DNA of 21,012 nt, from the NCBI GenBank assembly GCA_947587775.1, contig CANPYD010000005.1, forward strand, positions 1 to 21,012, written 5' to 3'. This DNA is from an uncultured Clostridia bacterium. GTDB lineage: Bacteria > Bacillota > Clostridia > Christensenellales > Borkfalkiaceae. Below the pieces are notes generated by a model. The model did not search any database. It was not told the DNA's origin and worked only from the letters and a program-made list of their open reading frames with translations. Shown here in pieces: positions 15,501-20,948 of the stretch (position 1 is its first letter; each line of letters starts with the position of its first letter). The translations under genes and the position numbers were made by a program.

Positions 15501-16185
15501 TCAAAAGCGCCTCATTGTCTTTGGGTGCGCCCTTGCCGTCATAGAACTGGATGGGATCCTTGGCAGCGTCGCCCTTATCGCCCTTGATCGAGCCGAGAGG
15601 TTCGCCCCATGTCCCGTTCTCTTTGAGCTGATAGACGTCGAAATTGCTGTAATCAAGGTAGAAGTCGCCTGCAAGTGCGTCTTGGGGTTTCAGGGACTCT
15701 TCCAATTCGTTGGGATTGCCTTTCCCCGAATGCCACACAACGCCGTCGCGGCCCGCAGTCCCTTTGAGTGTAAGCAGAGGCGTGCCCCAGCTGTCCGCAC
15801 CTTTCTGGTAGAGCTCGCCCGTCGAGGTGTTGAGGTAGAAGTCATTGAGGCTGCCGAGGTTGGCGTTGGGGGCGGATGTGCCGTAGTACCAGCTGGCGCC
15901 CGTCTCGCCGTTCACGGCTTCCCGCCATGTCTTGCCTTCCTTGACGTAGCTTGCAAGCGTCTCGGTATTGAGGTAATAGTCCCCTTCCTCGCCGAGATCC
16001 TCTGCGGGGGCTTTGTCGCCGTAGTACCACGCCGGCCCGCTGTTTGCCGTGCTTGCGTTCTCATCGGCATTCATGGTCTTGCCGCTGTCGCATGCGCAGA
16101 AAATGCCGAGCGACAGGACAAGCGCAAGTGCACATACGAGCACGCAAAGCAAGGCGGTGAAAGAACTCTTTCTTGTTTTGTTCAT
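12586..16185 (-). CDS. Large surface lipoprotein with four WYYG-type N-terminal units and GLUG-like beta-helix domains
   Basis: The 1199-residue protein has a lipoprotein-like signal (hydrophobic 10-29, likely lipidated C32, though the lipobox FCAC is imperfect). Residues about 50-270 form four tandem units with the pattern WYYG..AP...LG...DFYLNT.TG.LYQK....W, separated by short G-x-x stretches such as LKGTAGRDG and IKGDKGD. After residue 275 come three blocks, each entered by W.PIG....F.G.FDG.G..I.NL (about 329-352, 495-516 and 885-910) and followed by repeated VGGLVG-like turns, the pattern of GLUG/parallel beta-helix adhesins. No LPXTG anchor or catalytic motif is visible. An AAGGAG ribosome binding site lies 8 bases before the ATG. 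The N-terminal part is paralogous to the protein at 18173-20602. A role in surface adhesion or host/glycan contact is inferred, not shown. Confidence 0.8.
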   Translation of the reverse strand: MNKTRKSSFTALLCVLVCALALVLSLGIFCACDSGKTMNADENASTANSGPAWYYGDKAPAEDLGEEGDYYLNTETLASYVKEGKTWREAVNGETGASWYYGTSAPNANLGSLNDFYLNTSTGELYQKGADSWGTPLLTLKGTAGRDGVVWHSGKGNPNELEESLKPQDALAGDFYLDYSNFDVYQLKENGTWGEPLGSIKGDKGDAAKDPIQFYDGKGAPKDNEALLKGAKSGDLYLGVFYGWEEGVTGAGSRLYRYNGTDWDVLMDTVKENQPEIHSYEQLIAFATSVANGNDYAGKEVHLKTKIDFNEVEAASLHRAVATIAAGDWTPIGTEEHPFKGTFDGEGNTISNFSEEKSGFFGYVQNATVKNLHFVNVKAGSLVGTVVEGSTVTVEQVRVDVDDSVEHEVGRESSALVGSGDVTFAGENEVSYPVADGVNGFVENHHMSGEEVTISYEISSVDGLTYFAKTVNEGKKYIGKTVELAAEIDLTDKLWTPIGGNFCGTFDGNGQKIIGLNITGTGNLGFFGTLGEFSVGLKEGTAIVTDLVFENVTINGAETNNVGALVGYARANLSKITVKGDVSITGKERVGGIAGGQYGNVSDVHVESEGGSVVGFDQVGGLIGYLADSGFTLENSSSSIDVSADVDVGGAVGTLYHGNVADNVTVSGKVTLLKGFVESGDVRTDAHATLGGIVGSIAGGAVTVKNSSFTGQLVYANTSFYRWKSENFNGQYAGELINVYNDGYVGADYRSEYSVAYTYESDISYLRNLNSLENNRIHAEIVSQNAEIKDDAERGGFYLVEDENGTHYEIDSADGMKKFSDMVNFSKFKLVGQNSEHYGYSILQNRTVYLKEDIDLDNDLAYLRMPAWTATEGKYSYPAQEHTPWLPIGCGASEFRGSFDGMGHTVSNLYIRPVNTYNGLGSYAALFGSVWVEKGYEGKFENLTIKNVDIDVTGLTVQNSGSPLLGGSNGSYVASLIAISGGNGPTVASNIKVLGEIDILGKTWVGGLFGTDKGENQRVRVEHCTVDGTVAKGDTVRDGASVISATNSKAGGLIGGAKGINVVGLDILTDNMVKGLTVKGPGFVGGLVGQGINYGSIVTGNTIEDVTLEQTESSSGSIATTFGALCAQIYTSTTNTIDISKNTATVTMKLLEGNTIMDVFENNYAITKIYNYGGSWDQVQFTNNTITTTLYIGDVKQGA

Positions 16186-16263
16186 GGTCTGAACTCCTTG
16201 TAGAATTTTGTTTTACAGTTTTTCTCCACACGGGACGCACTATAAAACAATTATAATACAATC

Positions 16264-16293
16264 ATTCTACCCCCCCCGAATCAAATTTGTCAA
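16264..16293 (-). promoter_or_regulatory. Promoter with G8 spacer tract, beta-helix lipoprotein gene
   Basis: On the minus strand a perfect TTGACA (16288-16293), an 18-base spacer and TAGAAT (16264-16269). The spacer ends in GGGGGGGG (complement of 16270-16277). The 18-mer ATTCGGGGGGGGTAGAAT is identical to that upstream of the LRR lipoprotein gene. A TATAAT further downstream (16250-16255) lacks a matching -35. Confidence 0.65.
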
Positions 16294-16303
16294 GGAGTTT
16301 GGG

Positions 16304-16350
16304 CAAAAAAATTCACTCTTGACCGAAATTTTTTTTCGGAGCAAGAGTGA
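16304..16350 (-). terminator. Intrinsic terminator downstream of malic enzyme
   Basis: TCACTCTTG (16313-16321) pairs with CAAGAGTGA (16342-16350), with inner CCGAAA/TTTCGG pairing. On the minus strand it is followed by ATTTTTTTG (T7 at about 16304-16311). It lies about 240 bases after the malic enzyme stop and just before the next promoter. Confidence 0.75.
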
Positions 16351-16398
16351 TTTGATGACAAAAGGGGCGCCAAGGGGCGAAACTCATCAGAACGACAC

Positions 16399-16452
16399 CC
16401 CCTCAGTCTCGGCTGTGCCTCGACAGCTCCCCCTCAAGGGGGAGCCGAGAAA
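16399..16452. repeat. Hairpin-repeat copy
   Basis: CCCTCAGTCTCGGCTGTGCC...GACAGCTCCCCCTCAAGGGGGAGCC-type copy with stems GTCTCG-like/CGAC and GGCTCCCCC/GGGGGAGCC. Same two-hairpin layout as at 1991-2034. Confidence 0.75.
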
Positions 16453-16473
16453 GCGGTGATGCTTCGACAGGCT

Positions 16474-16523
16474 CAGCATGACGTATTCAGAAGCTGCGCG
16501 CGGGCAGCATGATCTATTCAGAA
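16474..16523. repeat. Pair of imperfect direct repeats
   Basis: CAGCATGACGTATTCAGAA (16474-16492) and CAGCATGATCTATTCAGAA (16505-16523) match at 17 of 19 positions, 31 bp apart. The first is preceded by CTTCGACAGGCT, a sequence common in intergenic repeats of gut bacteria. Confidence 0.6.
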
Positions 16524-16586
16524 CCATTGCCCACCCGATGCCCTCCTTGGGAGGGGGCATAAAGACGGCGGCTCAGGGTGACGCGA

Positions 16587-17756
16587 CTATACTCTTGCAA
16601 CGCCCGTCTTTTTTGCCGCTTCCGCGACGGCTTCCGCGACCGCCGTATGCGCCTTGGGATCGTATGCATAGGGCAAAATGTAGTCGGCGGTCAGTTCTTC
16701 CCCTTTCACGCAAGAGGCAATCGCACGGGATGCGGCGATCATCATCTCATAATTGATATCGCTCGCGCGCACGTCCAAGGCGCCGCGGAACAGCCCGGGG
16801 AAGACGAGCACGTTATTGATCTGATTGGGCTTCTCGGAAGAACCCGTGCCGACGACGGCCGCCCCTGCCGCGATCGCATCCTCGCGGGAGATCTCGGGCA
16901 CGGGGTTGGCGCAGGCGAACACGATCGCCCCTTCCGCCATCGAGCGCACCATGTCCCCTGTCACGCAGTTGGGGCCCGAGACGCCGATAAACACGTCCGC
17001 GCCCCGCATCGCATCCGCAAGAACGCCGTTGAGTCCTCTCGGATTTGTAATCTTTGCCATTTCACGCTGGGCAGCGCTTGTTGCCGTCTCTTCCGTCAAA
17101 ATCCCCGCCCGATCGCAGAGAATGATCTCCTTCACGCCGAGCCGCAATAAGAATTTTGCGATCGAGATACCCGCCGCCCCCGCGCCGTTGATCACGACGG
17201 AGAGCGCTGCGATCTCTTTCTTTACAAGTTTTGCGGCGTTGAGGAGCGCGGCGGAGACGACGACCGCCGTCCCGTGCTGGTCGTCATGAAAGACGGGGAT
17301 GTCGAGATCTTCTTTGAGCCGCCGTTCGATCTCGAAACAGCGGGGCGCGGAGATATCCTCGAGATTGATCCCCCCGAAGGAGCCTGCAAGGAGTTCGATG
17401 GTACGGACGATCTCGTCGGTATCTTTGGAGCGGATACACAAAGGGATCGCGTCCACATTCCCAAACGCCTTAAAGAGTGCGCATTTCCCTTCCATGACGG
17501 GCATGCCCGCCTCGGGGCCGATGTCGCCGAGTCCCAAAATCGCAGTGCCGTCCGTGATGACGGGCACCGTGTTCCAACGCCTTGTGAGCGTAAAGCTCTT
17601 TTCGGGGTCTTTCTGGATGGCGAGGCAGGGCTCGGCGACCCCGGGCGTATAGGCGAGGGAGAGTTTTTCCCTCGTATCCACCTCCACGCGGGGGACGACC
17701 TCGATCTTCCCCCTCCATTCGGCATGCTTTTTGAGCGATTCTTCTCTGTAATTCAT
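16587..17756 (-). CDS. NAD(P)-dependent malic enzyme (oxaloacetate-decarboxylating)
   Basis: From the ATG at 17756 the protein has 389 residues, the usual length of the short bacterial malic enzyme; an in-frame ATG at 17777 is rejected because AAAGGAG lies 6 bases before 17756 and the -10 box overlaps 17777. It oxidatively decarboxylates malate to pyruvate and CO2 with NAD(P)+. Visible: SLAYTPGVAEPC (33-44, catalytic Y36), TDGTAILGLGDIGPEAGMPVMEGK (68-91, catalytic K91), the metal ligands in NLEDISAP (131-138) and FHDDQHGT (157-163), and the dinucleotide-binding GAGAAG (191-196). No fused phosphotransacetylase domain is present. The gene appears monocistronic, with its own promoter and terminator. 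The cofactor preference cannot be decided from what I can see. Confidence 0.95.
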   Translation of the reverse strand: MNYREESLKKHAEWRGKIEVVPRVEVDTREKLSLAYTPGVAEPCLAIQKDPEKSFTLTRRWNTVPVITDGTAILGLGDIGPEAGMPVMEGKCALFKAFGNVDAIPLCIRSKDTDEIVRTIELLAGSFGGINLEDISAPRCFEIERRLKEDLDIPVFHDDQHGTAVVVSAALLNAAKLVKKEIAALSVVINGAGAAGISIAKFLLRLGVKEIILCDRAGILTEETATSAAQREMAKITNPRGLNGVLADAMRGADVFIGVSGPNCVTGDMVRSMAEGAIVFACANPVPEISREDAIAAGAAVVGTGSSEKPNQINNVLVFPGLFRGALDVRASDINYEMMIAASRAIASCVKGEELTADYILPYAYDPKAHTAVAEAVAEAAKKTGVARV

Positions 17757-17775
17757 GCGATTCTCCTTTGGGCTC

Positions 17776-17805
17776 ATTATACCGCATTTCCTCCGCCTGC
17801 GTCAA
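17776..17805 (-). promoter_or_regulatory. Promoter of the malic enzyme gene
   Basis: On the minus strand TTGACG (17800-17805), 18-base spacer, perfect TATAAT (17776-17781). Predicted transcription start is about 13 bases before the ATG at 17756, just ahead of the AAAGGAG site. Confidence 0.75.
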
Positions 17806-18172
17806 GTCTTTATGCGATGAAGAAATGGCCGCCACTTGCTTCCCCTCGTAGGGGAAAATTTTGCACTTCTGCCAAAGATTGATAATCTTTGGCGCAAAAT
17901 TTTCTTGGCATTTGCCCATTTGTTTGGGCAAATGCTGACCGAACGCGGGTCTCTACCCGCGTGAGACAGTACCCGCGCAGCGGGGGATAGGGTTTTCGAG
18001 AACCCCTCAGTCACGCAAGAACGCGTGACAGCTCCCCTGAGAGGGGAGCCGAGCCTTGCGTTGTTTTTCCGAGGGGGTAGGCCTTGCGGCTTCAAATACA
18101 AAAAAGAGAGGCGAACCTCTCTCTTTTGTCGTGTGGATCTCAACGCTTACCGTTGCAATGAATAAGTAATTT
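17806..18172. repeat. Array of hairpins and repeat copies between the LRR lipoprotein and malic enzyme genes
   Basis: No gene seen. Successive hairpins: 17854-17904 (21 bp in two stacked stems GAAAATTTTGC/GCAAAATTTTC and GCCAAAGATT/AATCTTTGGC, with a 6-base bulge); 17908-17935 (GCATTTGCCCA/TGGGCAAATGC, 11 bp); 17944-17961 (CGCGGGT/ACCCGCG); about 17989-18005 (GGGTT/AACCC); then a two-hairpin repeat copy (about 18003-18052) and a GAGGGGGTAGGCCTT segment (18071-18085). Confidence 0.75.
18099..18125 (-). terminator. Intrinsic terminator of the LRR lipoprotein gene
   Basis: AGAGAGG (18105-18111) pairs with CCTCTCT (18116-18122) around CGAA, a UUCG tetraloop in the minus-strand RNA, followed on the minus strand by a T run. 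It lies about 50 bases after the stop at 18173 and is homologous to the hairpin at 20903-20948. Confidence 0.8.
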
Positions 18173-20602
18173 TTACTTGGTGTTCCCGCTTTTGTCGAGC
18201 GTGCCGTCGTTGCAGACGACGGAAAGATTCTTCGAGATATTCCCGCTGAAAACATCCCTGTCCCCCGTCGCTGCTTTCCATGCTTTCGTCGTGTTCCGGA
18301 AGTAGAAGTACCTGCCGATCGTGTAACAGTCTTTGAAAGCGTCTTCTCCAATCGACGTCAATTTACTGCTGGCCGTGCTCGATGCGTAATCGTAATTATA
18401 TTTTCCGCCGATGTAGACCTTTTGAAGAGAAGAACATCCCGCAAACGCCGCTTCACCGATGCTTTCTACCGTATCTGCGATATAAAACCAACAGTTGTTC
18501 GTGTTCGACTTTGTAATGGCGTTTTCAAATGCGTGCGCGCCGATCGACTTGATGTTCCCCTGTTCCTTCGGCGTCGCATATTCTTCGATCGGGCTGCCCG
18601 CAATCGCGAAATAATAGTACCCCTTATAATATCCCAAGCGCGTTTCCGCAAACGCATAATCGCCGATTGCAGTCACAGAATTGCCGAATGTGACATCGGT
18701 GACTTTCTTATTCTGATAAAACGCATAGTTATAAATTTCATACTCCACGCCTTCGTCGGGAAGAATAAGCGCAACCTGATCGCCTTCGCCCGCATATCCG
18801 ACGAGATACTTCTTCCCGTCTTTTGTCGTGTAGAATTTATAATCTCCGTCCGTCATAATGCGGGATTTCGTCGCATCATCGCCCGTGCGGACCTCGGCGG
18901 CATAGTAGCCGACCTCACCCTCGACGGCGCCCTCCGCCTTGGTATTCACGGTGTAGGCCTCGGAATGATTGATGACTTCCACGAGCCTGTAACAGAAATG
19001 GAATGCGCCCTCCTCAATCGTGGTAACGGCTGAACCGAGCTCCACGGAATAGAGGTTGGGGCAATTATGGAAGACACCGCTGGTCCCCCTGTTGCCATTC
19101 GACCAACCCTTGATCGTCGTAAGTCCGTTGCCGATCTTCGCGCTTTCAAGCTCGGTACAGCTTGCGAAAACTCTGTAACCGATCTCCGTGACGGAATCGG
19201 GGATCTCAATGTGCTTCAAATGCGTGCCAAGGAAAGCGTCGCTGTCGATCGTCAAAAGTCCCTCGGGGAGAGAAATGCTTTCAAGTCCGCTGTTATAGAA
19301 TGCGTTGTCGTCGATAAGCGTAACGCTTGCGGGGATCTCGATGCTCTTCAAACTCGTGCACCCATAGAAGGAATAGCGATTGATCTTCGTGAGCGTCGAG
19401 GGCAGGGTGACGGAAGTGAGATTTTTGCAATCACGGAAGGCGCCCCATCGAGTGCCGGAGGTATTCGGGTCGGTCAATTCGGTAAAGCCCTCTTCGATCA
19501 CGACGGACTCGATCTCGGTATTACCTTGGAACGTACCGGGCGCGAGTTTGACATCTTTCCCGCCGATCTTATACGGGACGACGACTTCTTTCACGCCCGC
19601 GGGCGCGCCCTTGATGGTGTAATTTCCGTCCGTATCCTCATGGAACTCGCTTGCAGAAAACACATTCTCGAGGCCGCAATATTTGCATAGATCGTCCTCT
19701 CCGAAGTCATGCCCGACGCCGAGGAAAGTGCAGGGGGATTGGTCGATGACCTGCTTCCACCAGCCGCCGTCACCGTCTGCCTGATAGGCATAGATCTTGT
19801 AGCCGTTGTATGAACCGCCGTCCGTTTTCTTATAGGAAGGCAGAGAGCGCATATAGAAATCCCCCGCCTTTGCGGAAACGCCCGCGTCCTCGGGAGCTAC
19901 ATTTCCGTAAAACCAAAGATTTCCGTCTTTGCCGCTTTCGCCTTTCGGGCCCTCTGCACCGGTCGGGCCTTGCGCACCCGTGGGGCCTTGCGCGCCCGCA
20001 GGGCCCGTTTCGCCCTTTTCTCCCTGTGCGCCCGTCAACCCGCCGAGATTCGTCCATTCAAGCGTTTTGTTCTCCTTCTCGACGAGCTGCCAGACGGTGA
20101 AATCCTCTGTATTCAGATAGAAATCACCCTTTTGGGCGTCTTTGAGCGTCGTGTCGCCTTCGGGATATGTATCGGGATCGATTTCGCCCGAGAACCATAT
20201 GACGCCGTCGCGGCCCTTTTCGCCCTTCATCGTCAGGACAATGCTCCAAAGGGTATCTCCCTTTTGATACAGCACGCCGTCCTTTGTGGCGAGATAGAGA
20301 TCTCCCGTCTCGCCCGCCGAGGCGTCGGGCGCTTCCGCCCCGCTGTACAGCGCGGTGGGCTGCCATGTCCCGTCCGCCGTCTTGGCGTACGCCGTCAGCG
20401 TTTCGGTATTGAGATAATGATCTCCGTTTTCGCCGAGTTCTGCCGCGGGCGCCGTCACGCCGTAGTACCAGTTCCCGCTTGCGTCTTCGTTGATGTTCGC
20501 GCTCTCACTGCTTCCGCACGCACCCAACACGCTCACCGAAAACACGAGAGCCATGAGACACGCAAGGATCGCAAGAAGCGAACGATGTTTTGCCTTGTTC
20601 AT
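18173..20602 (-). CDS. BspA-like leucine-rich repeat lipoprotein with four WYYG-type units and a collagen-like segment
   Basis: The 809-residue protein begins with a good lipoprotein signal (hydrophobic 8-25, lipobox VLGAC, C29). Residues about 44-290 form four units like those of the protein at 12586-16185 (NWYYG..APAAELGENGDHYLNT; LYSG.EAPDASAGETGDLYL; IWFSG...GDFYLNT; LWFYG..AP...GDFYM). Between units 3 and 4 lies a run of about 13 Gly-X-Y triplets (188-226), collagen-like. A short C/H motif follows (GHDFGEDDLCKYCG, 297-310). From about 330 to the end there are LRR_5/BspA-type repeats, for example IEIPASVTLIDDNAFYNSGLESI and LPEGLLTIDSDAFLGT. No LPXTG motif is seen. The ribosome binding site is AGGAGG, 6 bases before the ATG. 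Such proteins are usually surface adhesins; the ligand is unknown. Confidence 0.85.
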   Translation of the reverse strand: MNKAKHRSLLAILACLMALVFSVSVLGACGSSESANINEDASGNWYYGVTAPAAELGENGDHYLNTETLTAYAKTADGTWQPTALYSGAEAPDASAGETGDLYLATKDGVLYQKGDTLWSIVLTMKGEKGRDGVIWFSGEIDPDTYPEGDTTLKDAQKGDFYLNTEDFTVWQLVEKENKTLEWTNLGGLTGAQGEKGETGPAGAQGPTGAQGPTGAEGPKGESGKDGNLWFYGNVAPEDAGVSAKAGDFYMRSLPSYKKTDGGSYNGYKIYAYQADGDGGWWKQVIDQSPCTFLGVGHDFGEDDLCKYCGLENVFSASEFHEDTDGNYTIKGAPAGVKEVVVPYKIGGKDVKLAPGTFQGNTEIESVVIEEGFTELTDPNTSGTRWGAFRDCKNLTSVTLPSTLTKINRYSFYGCTSLKSIEIPASVTLIDDNAFYNSGLESISLPEGLLTIDSDAFLGTHLKHIEIPDSVTEIGYRVFASCTELESAKIGNGLTTIKGWSNGNRGTSGVFHNCPNLYSVELGSAVTTIEEGAFHFCYRLVEVINHSEAYTVNTKAEGAVEGEVGYYAAEVRTGDDATKSRIMTDGDYKFYTTKDGKKYLVGYAGEGDQVALILPDEGVEYEIYNYAFYQNKKVTDVTFGNSVTAIGDYAFAETRLGYYKGYYYFAIAGSPIEEYATPKEQGNIKSIGAHAFENAITKSNTNNCWFYIADTVESIGEAAFAGCSSLQKVYIGGKYNYDYASSTASSKLTSIGEDAFKDCYTIGRYFYFRNTTKAWKAATGDRDVFSGNISKNLSVVCNDGTLDKSGNTK

Positions 20603-20690
20603 GTTCTTCCTCCTGAGGATTTTTGTTTCCGCCGACAGATCTTATCCACACAAAAAATAAGAAATCTATTAGCAGAATCTTTCACCTTCT

Positions 20691-20717
20691 ATTCTACCCC
20701 CCCCGAATTTTTGTCAA
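20691..20717 (-). promoter_or_regulatory. Promoter with G8 spacer tract, LRR lipoprotein gene
   Basis: On the minus strand a perfect TTGACA (20712-20717), a 15-base spacer containing GGGGGGGG (complement of 20697-20704), then TAGAAT (20691-20696). The spacer is 2 bases shorter than the 17-base optimum. The 18-mer ATTCGGGGGGGGTAGAAT (20691-20708) is identical to that at 16264-16281. Confidence 0.6.
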
Positions 20718-20815
20718 GTGTTTTTTGTGATAAAATTTCGTATGTTCAAAATTTTTTCACAAGTTGAACGAAAAAGTTTATCAACAGAAGAAAAGAGCGG
20801 GAGATCGCCGCCCCC

Positions 20816-20895
20816 CAGTCCGAGCCCCGTAAGGGTTTCCCCCTCGAGCCCCCCCAAGGGGCAGGCCTTCGGCGTTTATCCGAGGGAGTAGGTCT
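20816..20895. repeat. Degenerate hairpin-repeat copy
   Basis: CCCAGTCCGAGCCCC...CCCCCTCGAGCCCCCCCAAGGGGCAGGCCTT...GAGGGAGTAGGTCTT. It shares the GGCCTT/GAGGGNGTAGG(C/T)CTT flank with the copy at 18060-18085, and both flanks run into homologous terminators. Confidence 0.6.
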
Positions 20896-20902
20896 TAAAG
20901 CG

Positions 20903-20948
20903 TCCACACACAAAAAAGAGAGGCGAACCTCTCTTTTTTGTGTGTGGA
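20903..20948 (-). terminator. Perfect 21-bp terminator hairpin at the right edge
   Basis: TCCACACACAAAAAAGAGAGG (20903-20923 as one arm) pairs completely with 20928-20948 around a CGAA loop (UUCG on the minus strand). The arm contains T6/A6 in the stem itself. It is probably the terminator of a minus-strand gene to the right of the window, and could act in both directions. Confidence 0.8.

Larger units (their letters stand above)
16186..16586. other. 401-bp gap between malic enzyme and the beta-helix lipoprotein
   Basis: No gene seen. It contains, in minus-strand order, imperfect direct repeats (16474-16523), a hairpin-repeat copy (16399-16452), the terminator 16304-16350, and the G8-spacer promoter 16264-16293 followed by a leader of roughly 70 bases. 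Confidence 0.7.

Noticed and set aside
14125..16203. A 692-codon open frame on the + strand, antisense to the beta-helix lipoprotein gene
   Set aside because: Same cause: a shadow frame of a long gene with few stop-complement codons. It runs beyond the start of the real gene into its leader and shows no domain pattern.
17757..17777. Seven-residue N-terminal extension of malic enzyme
   Set aside because: The upstream ATG overlaps the -10 box, and the AAAGGAG site fits the ATG at 17756.
1991..18052. CRISPR array suggested by repeated palindromic sequences
   Set aside because: The copies are scattered, differ in length and stem sequence, and lack regularly spaced unique spacers; no cas gene is present.
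19929..20036. Tandem DNA repeat suggesting a mobile or regulatory repeat
   Set aside because: The repeated GC-rich units encode the Gly-X-Y collagen-like segment of the LRR lipoprotein and are explained by the protein sequence.
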